Origin: Sphingosinithalassobacter sp. CS137 | Lineage (GTDB): Bacteria > Pseudomonadota > Alphaproteobacteria > Sphingomonadales > Sphingomonadaceae | Length of the DNA: 64,000 nt | Reading direction: 5' to 3' | Assembly (NCBI RefSeq): GCF_014334115.1 | Contig: NZ_CP060494.1 | Span: forward strand, 930,001 to 994,000 | Part shown: positions 52,914-63,103 of the stretch, piece by piece | How the letters are laid out: each line of letters starts with the position of its first letter | Numbering within the stretch: position 1 is the stretch's first letter | Notes under the pieces: generated by a model | Seen by the model: the letters and a program-made list of their open reading frames with translations, nothing else | The model's database searches: none | What the model was told of the DNA's origin: nothing | Position numbers and translations under genes: made by a program

Positions 52914-55390
52914 AGGCGCTGCGGCTGCATCGCGCGTTCGAGGAGATCTGGAGCACGCCGCGCGGCTGGCGCGGCTCGCTCTCCACCGTCAACCACAGCA
53001 CGCTCGGCATCCGCCTGATGCTGACGGCTTTCGCCTTCTTCCTGATCGGCGGCGTGCTGGCGATGCTGATCCGCGCGCAGCTCGCCACGCCCGGAAGCGC
53101 GTTCGTCGGTCCCGAAGTCTACAACCAGCTGTTCACGATGCACGGCAGCATCATGATGTTCCTGTTCGCGATCCCGATGTTCGAGGGGTTTGCGATCTAT
53201 ATGCTGCCCAAGCTGCTCGGCACGCGCGACTTCGCCTTTCCGCGCCTCACCGCCTATGGCTGGTGGTGCTATCTGTTCGGCGGATCGCTGCTGCTCCTGT
53301 CGATGCTGCTCGGGGTGGCGCCCGACGCGGGCTGGTTCCTGTACACGCCGCTCTCGTCCAAGCCCTGGTCGCCCGGCATCAATTCCGATTTCTGGCTGCT
53401 CGGCATCACCTTCGTCGAAATTTCGGCGATCGTGACCGCGATCGACATCGTCGTGACGATCCTGAAGCTGCGCGCGCCGGGCATGTCGCTCGACAAGATG
53501 CCGCTGTTCGCCTGGTACATGCTGGTGACGGCGATGATGATGCTGATCGGCTTTCCGCCGCTGATCCTGGGATCGGTGCTGCTGGAGCTCGAGCGCGCGT
53601 TCGGCTGGCCGTTCTTCGACGCCGGTCGCGGCGGGGATTCGCTGCTGTGGCAGCACCTGTTCTGGCTGTTCGGCCATCCCGAGGTCTATATCATCTTCCT
53701 GCCCGCAGCCGGCGTCGTCTCGACCATCCTGCCGGTGATGGCGCGCACGAAGATCCTCGGCTATGGCTGGATCGTCGCGGCGGTGATCGCGCTCGGCTTC
53801 CTCAGCTTCGGGCTGTGGGTCCACCACATGTTCACGGTGGGCATCCCGCACATGGCGCTCGCCTTCTTCTCGGCGGCCTCGACACTGGTGGCGATCCCGA
53901 CGGGGGTCCAGATCTTCGCCTGGCTCGGCACGCTCTGGGCCGGACGGCCGCAGATGCGGATGCCGATGCTGTATCTGATCGGCTTCTTCGTTGTCTTCGT
54001 GATGGGCGGGCTGACCGGCGTCATGGTCGCGGTCGTGCCCTTCGACTGGCAGGCGCACGACAGCGCCTTCGTGACCGCGCACCTCCACTATGTCCTCGTC
54101 GGCGGCTTCGTCTTTCCGATGCTGGCGGCGGCCTATTACTGGCTCGCGCATTTCACCGGGAGGCAGCGGCAATATCGGCTGGGCGTCACGGCCTTCTGGC
54201 TGATCTTCGTCGGGTTCAATCTCACTTTCTTCCTGATGCACATCGTCGGGCTGCTCGGGCAGGCACGCCGCATCGAGACCTACCCGGCCGACATCGGCTG
54301 GACCGGCTACAACTTCCTGTCCTCGGTCGGTAGCTTCGTACTGGCGTTCGGAATCGCGCTGTTCGTGATCGATTTGTCGCTGCAGTTCTTCCACGCTCCG
54401 CGCACCCGCCGGAATCCGTGGAACGCCGGCACGCTCGAATGGGCGATGCTGCTCCCGCCGCCCAGCTACAACATCGCCAGCATTCCCCGGGTCGACGACC
54501 GCGACCCGCTCGAGGGCCGCCCGGACCTCGCAGTCGAGCTCGCGCGCGGGGACGGCTATCTCGGCGAACCGCGCAACGGCTGGCGTGAGACGATGGCCGT
54601 GGAGACCGCGAGCGGCCGGATCGACCATGTCGTCGTGCTGCCGGGCAACACGCTGCTTCCGATCGTCACCGCCGCCGTCACCGGGGCCTTTTTCGTCGCG
54701 ATGCTGCTCAAGCTCTACTGGCTCGCGCCGCTGCCGCTGGCCGCGCTGGGGGTGCTCGGCTGGCGCTGGGCGTGGGTGCTGGGGCGCAAACAGGATTTCG
54801 GGCGCCTGCCGATCGGCAAGGGCGAAACCGCGCCGCTCCATAGCGAGGCGCAGGATCCGCCGGGATGGTGGGGCAGCGTGTTCCTGCTGGCGGCCGACGC
54901 CACCTTCTTCGGATCGCTGCTGTTCGGCTATGCCTATCTCTGGACGGTAGCGCCCGACTGGCCGCCGCCGCGGCTGATCGACGGTACCTGGATCGACCCG
55001 GCGCTCGGGATCCTCGGTGCGGCGCTCGCCGGCTGGGGGGCGCGCTCGGCATATGTGCGGCTCCGCCGCGATAGAGCCGCAGCTTCGCCATTGCCGATCG
55101 CGGGGCTTTCGCTCGTGCTGCTGGCGCTGCTGACGACGCTCTTGTTCCGCGCACTGCCGCCGACCGAACACGCCTATAACGCCGTGGTGGCGGTGCTGCT
55201 CGGCTATGCCCTTTTCCACGTCGCGCTCGCGCTGCTCGGCGAGAGCTTCGCACTGCTGCGCGCCCGCGCGGGCTATCATTCGCAGCGCCGCAGCGCCGAG
55301 CGCCGGATCGCCGGGCTATGGACCGGCTATGGCGCCGGCACGGGCATGGTGCTGCTGCTGACCATACACATTCCGGGGTTGCTGGCATGA
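52910..55390 (+). CDS. ctaD: Cytochrome c oxidase subunit I fused to a subunit III-like domain
   Basis: An 826-residue heme-copper oxidase. Subunit I ligands are intact: His78 and His393 (heme a), His391 (heme a3), His256, His305 and His306 (CuB), with the cross-link Tyr260 in GHPEVYIIF; Glu258 marks the A1 type. From about residue 655 a second block of helices (PPGWWGSVFLLAADATFFG) resembles a shortened subunit III. No separate subunit III gene follows, so the fusion likely replaces it. The ATG overlaps the ctaC stop by four bases. Confidence 0.93.
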   Translation: MKALRLHRAFEEIWSTPRGWRGSLSTVNHSTLGIRLMLTAFAFFLIGGVLAMLIRAQLATPGSAFVGPEVYNQLFTMHGSIMMFLFAIPMFEGFAIYMLPKLLGTRDFAFPRLTAYGWWCYLFGGSLLLLSMLLGVAPDAGWFLYTPLSSKPWSPGINSDFWLLGITFVEISAIVTAIDIVVTILKLRAPGMSLDKMPLFAWYMLVTAMMMLIGFPPLILGSVLLELERAFGWPFFDAGRGGDSLLWQHLFWLFGHPEVYIIFLPAAGVVSTILPVMARTKILGYGWIVAAVIALGFLSFGLWVHHMFTVGIPHMALAFFSAASTLVAIPTGVQIFAWLGTLWAGRPQMRMPMLYLIGFFVVFVMGGLTGVMVAVVPFDWQAHDSAFVTAHLHYVLVGGFVFPMLAAAYYWLAHFTGRQRQYRLGVTAFWLIFVGFNLTFFLMHIVGLLGQARRIETYPADIGWTGYNFLSSVGSFVLAFGIALFVIDLSLQFFHAPRTRRNPWNAGTLEWAMLLPPPSYNIASIPRVDDRDPLEGRPDLAVELARGDGYLGEPRNGWRETMAVETASGRIDHVVVLPGNTLLPIVTAAVTGAFFVAMLLKLYWLAPLPLAALGVLGWRWAWVLGRKQDFGRLPIGKGETAPLHSEAQDPPGWWGSVFLLAADATFFGSLLFGYAYLWTVAPDWPPPRLIDGTWIDPALGILGAALAGWGARSAYVRLRRDRAAASPLPIAGLSLVLLALLTTLLFRALPPTEHAYNAVVAVLLGYALFHVALALLGESFALLRARAGYHSQRRSAERRIAGLWTGYGAGTGMVLLLTIHIPGLLA

Positions 55391-55698
55391 TCGCGCTGCT
55401 CCGCGCCGTTTCCGGCCTGATCGTCTGGGCTGTCGCCTTTTCGGCGCTCTACGGCCTTCAGGGCCTCGTCTGCGCAGCGGGCTGGCAGGCGACCGGGCTC
55501 GGCCCGCTCAGCCTCGGGCGCGCGATGCTGGTCCTGCTGTGGCTCGGCTTTCTGGCGCTGCTCGCCTGGATGAGCTGGCGCTTCGCACACGGCAGGCGGG
55601 ACTTTCTGGGGCTGCTGGCAATCGGGCTCGCGCTGGTCGGACTTGTAGCGACTGCCTACACCGGTGCGCCTGTGCTCGCCGGTTCGATCTGCCTCTGA
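55387..55698 (+). CDS. Small membrane protein of the oxidase operon
   Basis: A 103-residue protein with three hydrophobic helices (ALLRAVSGLIVWAVAFSALYG; GRAMLVLLWLGFLALLAWMSW minus ends; LLAIGLALVGLVATAY). Two cysteines occur (LVCAAGW and the C-terminal GSICL). ATG 55387 overlaps the ctaD stop by four bases, which makes it part of the oxidase transcript. It may be a small structural subunit. No family is recognised. Confidence 0.7.
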   Translation: MIALLRAVSGLIVWAVAFSALYGLQGLVCAAGWQATGLGPLSLGRAMLVLLWLGFLALLAWMSWRFAHGRRDFLGLLAIGLALVGLVATAYTGAPVLAGSICL

Positions 55699-55713
55699 TG
55701 CCAGCACGCGCCG

Positions 55714-56955
55714 TCAGCCGCGTACCAGCTCCCACAGCTGCTGGCCGCACAGCGCGACGAACAGCAAGGCGGCGATGGCCAGCACACCGTTGCTCAGCCA
55801 GCCGCTGCGCCCCTCGACCGGCATGTCGCGCCGGTTGAGCAGCAACAGCAGCGTCACCGCCAGGAATGGCATGAAGAAGGCGCCGAACGCACCATAGAGG
55901 ATGACGAGGAAGAAGGGCCGGTCGAGGAACAACAGCGCCATCGGCGGGAAGGTGAGCCAGAGCAGATAGGCACGGAACGGCAGGCTGCCCTCGCCTTCGG
56001 CGGACGATGCCGTGCCGCGTGAGTGGGCGACGAAATCGGCGAACATCAGGCTCACCCCGTGCCACACGCCCAGCAGCGAGGAAAAGGCGCTGGCGGCGAA
56101 GCCCAGCAGAAAGACTATGGCGATCGGGCGCCCGAACCGCTCGGCGAGGATATCGCCCAGATCAAGCAGCCCGCGATCTCCCGAGGAAAGCGCGACCTGC
56201 GCCCCGTACAGCAGCTCGGCACCGACGATCAGCATCGCGATCACGAACAGGCCGGTGACGATATAGGCGACGTGATTGTCGAGCCGCATCACGCCCATCC
56301 ACGCGGGGCCGCGCCAGCCCTTGGCATCGACCCAATAGCCATAGGCGGCGGTGGTGATCGTGCCGCCGACGCCGCCGATCAGCGCCAGCGTGTAGAAAAG
56401 CGATCCCTGCGGCACGCGGGGCGCGAGGCCGGCGATCACTTCTGGCAAGCGCGGCGCGACCAGGATGGCGAGCCCGATCATCACGACGAACATCACCGCG
56501 ACGAGCAGCTTCATCGCGGCTTCGAACACCAGATAGCGGTTGAACCAGACGAACAGAAAGCCGGTGAGCCCGGCGACAACCGCCCAGCCCCAGAGCGGCA
56601 GCACCGGGAACAGCGCGGCGAGCGGCAGCGCCGTCGCACTCATCGCCGTGGCGCCGTAGATGAATCCCCAGACGAGGACATAGGCGCCGAAATACCAGCC
56701 GGTCCATCGCCCCAGCGACCGCCAGCCCTGAAACAACGTGCTGCCGGTGGCGAGATGATAGCGCGCCGCCCCTTCCGCCAGCGCGATCTTGACCACGCAC
56801 CCGATCACCGCCGCCCACAGCAGCGCGTAGCCGAAGCGCGAGCCCGCGATCAGCGTGGCGACGAGATCGCCCGCACCCACTCCGGTGGCAGCGGCGACGA
56901 TACCGGGGCCGATGTAGCGCCAGCGGGCGGCGGTAGGCGTGTTGGGATCGCGCAT
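55714..56955 (-). CDS. Nramp family transporter, atypical metal site
   Basis: A 413-residue transporter with about eleven hydrophobic helices in the Nramp/LeuT fold pattern. It begins YIGPGIVAAATGVGAGDLVAT, which aligns with helix 1 of Nramp proteins, but the metal-binding DPGN motif reads GAGD. The helix 6 region (ALIGGVGGTITTAAYGYW) lacks the usual MPH motif. It therefore may not move manganese or iron and may belong to the Nramp-related group with other substrates. It is convergent with the oxidase cluster. Confidence 0.8.
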   Translation of the reverse strand: MRDPNTPTAARWRYIGPGIVAAATGVGAGDLVATLIAGSRFGYALLWAAVIGCVVKIALAEGAARYHLATGSTLFQGWRSLGRWTGWYFGAYVLVWGFIYGATAMSATALPLAALFPVLPLWGWAVVAGLTGFLFVWFNRYLVFEAAMKLLVAVMFVVMIGLAILVAPRLPEVIAGLAPRVPQGSLFYTLALIGGVGGTITTAAYGYWVDAKGWRGPAWMGVMRLDNHVAYIVTGLFVIAMLIVGAELLYGAQVALSSGDRGLLDLGDILAERFGRPIAIVFLLGFAASAFSSLLGVWHGVSLMFADFVAHSRGTASSAEGEGSLPFRAYLLWLTFPPMALLFLDRPFFLVILYGAFGAFFMPFLAVTLLLLLNRRDMPVEGRSGWLSNGVLAIAALLFVALCGQQLWELVRG

Positions 56956-57201
56956 GCGATCCGGGTAGCCGAAACCACGCCGCGCGTCGCGGCCTAGCTA
57001 TGCGGGCGGCTGGAGGCGCGGCGCGGCCGGGCAGCACGGCCGCGCCGATCCTTTCAGCAGATGCCGCGACGCCGGCTTGCGCCCGTCGCGCCGGGGCTGC
57101 GCATGGCCGTTGTGATTCCAGAAGGTTATGGTAATATTTCAATAACTTCCCACACTGCATTCTGTCGCAGCGCCAGTCTCCATCTCCGTCGTCGAGGCCA
57201 T

Positions 57202-57864
57202 ATGGACGTGAACCAGAATGACAGCGCACACGCGAGACTCGCCGAGGCTCGTCGGCAGGTACGCGTGCTGACGAGCGGCGTGTTCGGCATGCAGGGCGAT
57301 CCCGAACTCTCCCAGATCGTCGAACAGGCCGCGAAGACGACCGACTTTCCATTCGCCGCGGTGTCCATCGTGGATCGGTCGCGGCTGTGGCTCGCGGTCG
57401 CCTATGGCTTCGACCCGCGAGAATTTCCTCGGCCGAACAGCTTCTGCGACGCGGCGATCCAGGTTCCGGGCTTTGCCCCGCTGTGCGTCTCCGACGCGTG
57501 GTGCGAGCCACGCTTCAAATTCGCTCCCGCGGTGATCGAAATGAACGTGCGCGCCTATTATGCGGTGCCGCTGGTCACCAGCGACGGTTTCGCCCTCGGC
57601 ACGCTCTGCCTGTTGGACCAGAAGCCGCGGACGGTGGACGCGACGGCGCTGGGGCTGATGACGGCACTTGCAAGCAGCGCCACCGCAGCGATCGATCGCG
57701 AACGCAATGCCGTGGCGCACGCCCGATACGCGATCAATGAGCTTTCCACGCGCATCCGCTTCGCCGTTGCCGACGAAGACGATGCGATGGTGGAACTGCT
57801 CGACGAGGAGCTTCGCAAGATGGAAGCGAAGCTGCAACCGAGCTGGCAGGCGCAGGCCAGGTAG
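57202..57864 (+). CDS. GAF-domain protein
   Basis: A 220-residue cytoplasmic protein whose main part is a GAF domain (FPFAAVSIVDRSRLWLAVAYG, then FCDAAIQVPG and YYAVPLVTSDGFALGTLCLL minus ends). A C-terminal helical acidic segment follows. There is no kinase, phosphodiesterase or other output domain. It could bind a small ligand or sense light or redox state. The bases before it (57041-57201) contain no other gene. Confidence 0.8.
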   Translation: MDVNQNDSAHARLAEARRQVRVLTSGVFGMQGDPELSQIVEQAAKTTDFPFAAVSIVDRSRLWLAVAYGFDPREFPRPNSFCDAAIQVPGFAPLCVSDAWCEPRFKFAPAVIEMNVRAYYAVPLVTSDGFALGTLCLLDQKPRTVDATALGLMTALASSATAAIDRERNAVAHARYAINELSTRIRFAVADEDDAMVELLDEELRKMEAKLQPSWQAQAR

Positions 57865-57947
57865 GCAGTCGATCGGTCGGGGCGGGAGAGCAGCGGCGAA
57901 GGCGACGCGCCGGAAGAGCCCCGATCTGGGGGATGACGTGCGGCCGC

Positions 57948-58346
57948 CTATTCCTCGTCGATCTCGACGATAGTCCGACGCTGTTCGACTTCGGCCTCGA
58001 ACTTCTCGGACGAGCGCTCCCGCTTGAGATGTACCTCCTCGACCAGCACCAGTTCGCGCACGACCCTGATCCGCTCCTCTACCACGGGCAGCACGGTGGT
58101 TCCGCCTTCTTCCCGGATGTCGGGAATCTCGGTGACCACCCTGCCCACCTTGTGCCGCTCGACCGACACAGTCTCACGGCTCAGGGATTCACTCAGCTTC
58201 ACGGTTTCGGATACGGGCCGCGTGCGCACGGTAACTGTGCTTCCGGCGATCACGCGCTTTTCGATCCGCGCGCGCTCCTCGACGACCGGGATGATCTCTT
58301 CCTCGACCACGGCGCCTTCGCCCGTGCTCGTCTGCTTGTCCTTCAT
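57948..58346 (-). CDS. DUF2382 (YsnF-like) stress protein
   Basis: A 132-residue charged protein made of two DUF2382-type blocks: VVEEEIIPVVEERARIEKRV and PVVEERIRVVRELVLVEEV. ATG 58346 follows AAGGAAGGA. The family is linked to stress responses, often with PRC-barrel proteins; here the PRC-barrel/DUF2382 gene lies 106 bases upstream on the same strand. Its molecular function is unknown. Confidence 0.85.
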   Translation of the reverse strand: MKDKQTSTGEGAVVEEEIIPVVEERARIEKRVIAGSTVTVRTRPVSETVKLSESLSRETVSVERHKVGRVVTEIPDIREEGGTTVLPVVEERIRVVRELVLVEEVHLKRERSSEKFEAEVEQRRTIVEIDEE

Positions 58347-58452
58347 GGCGAACCAGATCCTTCCTTTGCAGCCGCGCCCGGTGCTCCGGACACAAGAACG
58401 GGGCCGTCCGCGCAGTGCGACCGGCCCCGCCATCAGGTCGTCAGACCCACAC

Positions 58453-59139
58453 TCAGGTCCGGTCGTCGTGCCGGCGGGTACTCTTCTCCACGTCGACATC
58501 GGTCTTGCGCACCGTCTCGGTGACACGGTCGACCTTATCCTCGGCAGTCTTGCGAACGACGACCTCGTCGGTGACGACCGCATCCTTCGCGACGACGGCC
58601 TCCTCGTCGCGTTCGGTCATCGAGACGGTTCGATCACCCTCGTTCAGCAGAGCCTCGGCCCGTTCGGAACTGACCCGCTCGTTCACCGGGCGCTTCTCGA
58701 CGCTCACGCTCTCGTCGCGCAGGTGGACATCTTCGCTCACCGTCTCGGCATGAACGCCTTTGTGTACGGTGATGACGTCGCCGCCGCTGGCCACACGCTT
58801 GCCGATCGCGACACGCTCTTCGACGACCGGAATGCGCTCTTCCTCGACGACCGCGGCCGAACCATATTGATTGTCCCGAGCGGCGAAGGCGCGCGCCGCT
58901 TCGCCATAAACCACGACATTGTCATGAATTTCGAGCGGCTCGACGGCGCAGCAGCGCCCGTCTTCAAGGCGCACCGCCACCACGCGATCATGGTCTGGGC
59001 CGACCAGCAGATCGTCGATCACACCAAACTTGCGACCTTCAGGACTGACCAAGGGGTAGCCGCGAATATCCTGCGACTTGTGTTCGAGCTTGTAGTTGGA
59101 AAGACTGTCAAGCTTTTCGTAGCGGCGATCATGTCTCAT
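58453..59139 (-). CDS. PRC-barrel and DUF2382 domain protein
   Basis: A 228-residue protein. Residues 1-85 form a PRC-barrel-like domain (GYPLVSPEGRKFGVIDDLLV), and residues 95-228 are DUF2382 repeats (VVEEERIPVVEERVAIGKRV, EKRPVNERVSSERAEALL). The combination is typical of bacterial stress-induced proteins. The RBS GAGGAAC precedes ATG 59139. It probably forms a unit with the DUF2382 and single-helix membrane genes on either side. Confidence 0.85.
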   Translation of the reverse strand: MRHDRRYEKLDSLSNYKLEHKSQDIRGYPLVSPEGRKFGVIDDLLVGPDHDRVVAVRLEDGRCCAVEPLEIHDNVVVYGEAARAFAARDNQYGSAAVVEEERIPVVEERVAIGKRVASGGDVITVHKGVHAETVSEDVHLRDESVSVEKRPVNERVSSERAEALLNEGDRTVSMTERDEEAVVAKDAVVTDEVVVRKTAEDKVDRVTETVRKTDVDVEKSTRRHDDRT

Positions 59140-59180
59140 GTTTAGTTCCTCAATTCATTTTGGGGCTGGGCAGGCTATTC

Positions 59181-59657
59181 TCAGTTGCGCTCCACGATCT
59201 CCAGCGAGTCCGCAAAGATGTAGCTGGACATGCCCGAGGGGACGGTTGCATCGACACCGTCCGGCAGCGGCTGGCTCGCAGCCATCACGCGGCCTTGCAG
59301 CGCAATCGTCTGGCCCGGATTGATGTCGTACTCGCCTTCGGTCGCGTCGCCCGGCGTGGGTTCCTGATTGAATACGACAAAGGCCTGACGCCCCTGCGAT
59401 TCACCCATGAACGACATGTCGCCGGTCAGCTCGGTCACGCGGAAATCGTTCAGGTCGACTTGCTGCCCGACGACGAAGGGCTGAACGGCGGCAGTCGTAT
59501 TGACCTGCTCGACCGCTACGTCTTCGGCGACATAGGGAGTGGCCTCTTCGTCACTGCCGAGCAGCCACCACAGCAGCAATCCGATCAGCAACACAGCCAG
59601 CAGGATCCACACCCAACCGGGGATTCCTGATTTCTTCTCAACGGGGATCTCAGCCAT
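59181..59657 (-). CDS. Single-pass membrane protein, unknown
   Basis: A 158-residue protein with one N-terminal membrane helix (GIPGWVWILLAVLLIGLLLW, residues 11-30) and a periplasmic domain (QPFVVGQQVDLNDFRVTELT; GRQAFVVFNQEPTPG). ATG 59657 is preferred over an in-frame ATG 25 codons earlier, because the AAAGGAGC ribosome site precedes it. It neighbours the stress genes and has a weak EcfG-like element upstream. No family is identified. Confidence 0.7.
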   Translation of the reverse strand: MAEIPVEKKSGIPGWVWILLAVLLIGLLLWWLLGSDEEATPYVAEDVAVEQVNTTAAVQPFVVGQQVDLNDFRVTELTGDMSFMGESQGRQAFVVFNQEPTPGDATEGEYDINPGQTIALQGRVMAASQPLPDGVDATVPSGMSSYIFADSLEIVERN

Positions 59658-59698
59658 CGACTTTCGCTCCTTTGGAATTTTCCGTGGGATAAAAGTCG

Positions 59699-59723
59699 AA
59701 AGGATAGCGACGGCTTTGGTTCC
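59699..59723 (-). promoter_or_regulatory. Weak EcfG-like promoter
   Basis: On the minus strand GGAAC (59723-59719) and CTTT (59702-59699) are 16 bases apart, three of four matches to CGTT. The position, about 42 bases before the membrane protein ATG, is right. It is a weak match. The rest of 59658-60124 shows no gene, tRNA or strong repeat. Confidence 0.28.
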
Positions 59724-60124
59724 GGAGTTCACGCAAACTAAAATGCGCGATCTAAGTAGTTGCCCTCCAGCGATCTACTTGAAAGCAGTGGTTCCGTTAT
59801 GGGAACGCACGGATTTGACAGCCGCAACGCCCGCAGATCAACATCCCATTACTCGTTCCGCAGGTGAAACGGGCAAGCAACAACCGCAAATCAGTTGTTC
59901 GGGTGCATGCGACGCTTATGCCACGCCGGGATCAATGCGCTTTCCATGCGCGCCGACCATCGAAAGCATAGTATTCCGTCGCCAGCGGATTCGATCCTGA
60001 CTCCCGGAGGCGACTCGCCATTGTTTCAGTATTTGCCATAGTTGCGCCGGTCGCATCTGATTCGCATACCGGCAAAATAGTGCCGCCGGATGCGATTGGT
60101 CACGGAAACGCGATGGGAGGCACC

Positions 60125-60814
60125 ATGAAGAATCTGATACCGCTTTGCTCGGCCCTAGCATTGGCCGGCTGCGCTACGGTTGCACCGCTGCCGCCGGCTG
60201 CAATTGGATTTGAAGGCAACTATGTTTCGGTCCGCGACTATCTTCTCCGCAGCGAACCATTGCAGTTCGATCGTACACAGGCCTTCGTCATCCTGGACGA
60301 TGACGACCGCGGCCGGAACATGAAGATCTGCCGCGCCTTCGAACGCCTGGTGAGCGCCGAGGATGCCGCCCAGATCATGCCCGAGCATGTTCCGGTCGAG
60401 ACTCACTGGATGCTGAACGCGACACAGGTGCCGTCCGGCGACCTCGACGCGAAATGCGGGGCGATGATCGACCAGTTCGATCGCACACGGGCGAACGCTC
60501 TGCTCACCAAATACGGTCTCGAACGCAGTACTGCCTATCTGCTCGCGCTCGACGGGCAGGACCGGGCATTCTACCTCGATATCGACAGCGGTAGTCAGGC
60601 GCAGCTCGATGCGGCGATGGCAGAGTGGTTCAGCGCCGCCGCAAAGTCCCCGGATTCCGAGGGAGAGAAGTTGCAGGACATCGCCACCCAGATTGCATCA
60701 CGCCTCTGCGCCACCAGCGTGCTGAACTGGCTGCCGAACTGGGCGGGTCAGGTCATTGGCCTGATCTGGCGTGACGGCGAGTGCCAGGCGCCGGCAACCG
60801 CCCGCCAGACCTGA
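60125..60814 (+). CDS. Lipoprotein of unknown function
   Basis: A 229-residue lipoprotein. The signal peptide MKNLIPLCSALALAGC has a clear lipobox (Cys16), and ATG 60125 follows GGGAGG. The mature domain is acidic and mostly helical, with four further cysteines (MKICRAF, AKCGAMI, RLCATS, GECQAP) that may pair. No family is recognised. A hairpin at 60830 follows and separates it from gatB. Confidence 0.7.
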   Translation: MKNLIPLCSALALAGCATVAPLPPAAIGFEGNYVSVRDYLLRSEPLQFDRTQAFVILDDDDRGRNMKICRAFERLVSAEDAAQIMPEHVPVETHWMLNATQVPSGDLDAKCGAMIDQFDRTRANALLTKYGLERSTAYLLALDGQDRAFYLDIDSGSQAQLDAAMAEWFSAAAKSPDSEGEKLQDIATQIASRLCATSVLNWLPNWAGQVIGLIWRDGECQAPATARQT

Positions 60815-60829
60815 TGCAAACCATCCTGT

Positions 60830-60861
60830 CGGAGGCGGGCGCAACGTGCAGTCCGCCTCCG
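60830..60861. terminator. Hairpin between convergent genes
   Basis: A perfect nine-base stem (CGGAGGCGG / CCGCCTCCG, 14-base loop) lies between the lipoprotein gene and gatB, which converge. There is no U-run on either strand, so its efficiency as a terminator is uncertain. Confidence 0.4.
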
Positions 60862-60874
60862 GCAAATGCTCTGC

Positions 60875-62375
<1,501 letters not shown>

Positions 62376-62383
<8 letters not shown>

Positions 62384-62786
62384 TGTCGGTCTCGGGTGTG
62401 ATGAGCGTGAGGTCGGGAAAGTAGGTTGCAAAACGCGCTCTGTCGCGGGTGAGCAACGTGGCGGTCAGCGCCGTTGCATGGCCCCCGATCAGAAAATCCG
62501 CAAGCATCGCCGTTCGGGCCCCTCCCGCGCGGCGATATTCCAGATGCGCGCGACCGGCGTGGAACGCCGAATCGCCGTCGATCTCCAGCGTCTCGACGCC
62601 CAGGCTGGCAAAGAACGAATCCTGCATCTCGCGCGATTCGAACTGGCGCGCGGTTTCGGCGCGAACGATGCAGTTCACCACCAGTCGCGCACCGACGGCA
62701 TCGACGATCCGGTCCTCTGCCCAGCGGCGCCACCGGCCCTCAGGTTCGACCAGATCGATGACGATATTGCTGTCGAGAAAGATCAT
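62376..62786 (-). CDS. VapC-type PIN-domain toxin
   Basis: A 136-residue PIN-domain ribonuclease. The four acidic active-site residues are present: Asp5 ([10 protein letters not shown]), Glu44 (VRAETARQF), Asp97 ([10 protein letters not shown]) and Asp115 (LLTRDRARF). It normally cleaves RNA, often tRNA, unless bound by its antitoxin. ATG 62786 overlaps the antitoxin stop (ATGA), and the 3' end overlaps gatB by eight bases. It appears intact. Confidence 0.9.
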
Positions 62787-63070
62787 CGCTTGCGTATAAT
62801 CGGCACCGGCTCGCGGACCGCAGCCATATAGTCGTCGCTGGTCATGTCGATGAGCGGCAACGCGAATTTGCGCGCCTCCGCCAGCCGGGCACGCATCGCA
62901 CTGCGCCTTGCCTCGGTATCGCGCTCGTCGCTCTCGCCCTTGCGCAGATAGACGCGTGCGCCGTCACGCTCGAACGCCACGGCATCCCCGGGCTTTAGGC
63001 CCAGCGCATCGCGCACGTCCTTGGGGATGGTCACCTGACCCTTGACGGTGAGGTTACGCTGTTCGGTCAT
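62783..63070 (-). CDS. AbrB/MazE-family antitoxin
   Basis: A 95-residue antitoxin. The N-terminal SpoVT-AbrB fold (LTVKGQVTIPKDVRDALGLK, then GDAVAFERDGARVYLR) binds DNA as a dimer; the C-terminal half (SDERDTEARRSAMRARL to [10 protein letters not shown]) would neutralise the PIN toxin. It likely represses its own promoter through the inverted repeat directly upstream. It begins 33 bases after the gatA stop. Confidence 0.88.
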   Translation of the reverse strand: MTEQRNLTVKGQVTIPKDVRDALGLKPGDAVAFERDGARVYLRKGESDERDTEARRSAMRARLAEARKFALPLIDMTSDDYMAAVREPVPIIRKR

Positions 63071-63074
63071 CGCC

Positions 63075-63099
63075 CGGTATTACCATCCAGCGGTAATAC
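63075..63099. promoter_or_regulatory. Inverted repeat operator at the antitoxin start
   Basis: A perfect nine-base inverted repeat (GGTATTACC and GGTAATACC, seven-base spacer) begins four bases upstream of the antitoxin ATG and ends before the gatA stop. Its position over the translation start region suits autoregulation by the AbrB-type dimer. The repeat is read directly; binding is inferred. Confidence 0.6.
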
Positions 63100-63103
63100 C
63101 TGT

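Noticed and set aside
52799..55279. An 826-codon open frame on the minus strand opposite ctaD
   Set aside because: Antisense shadow of ctaD, with no start context and biased composition.
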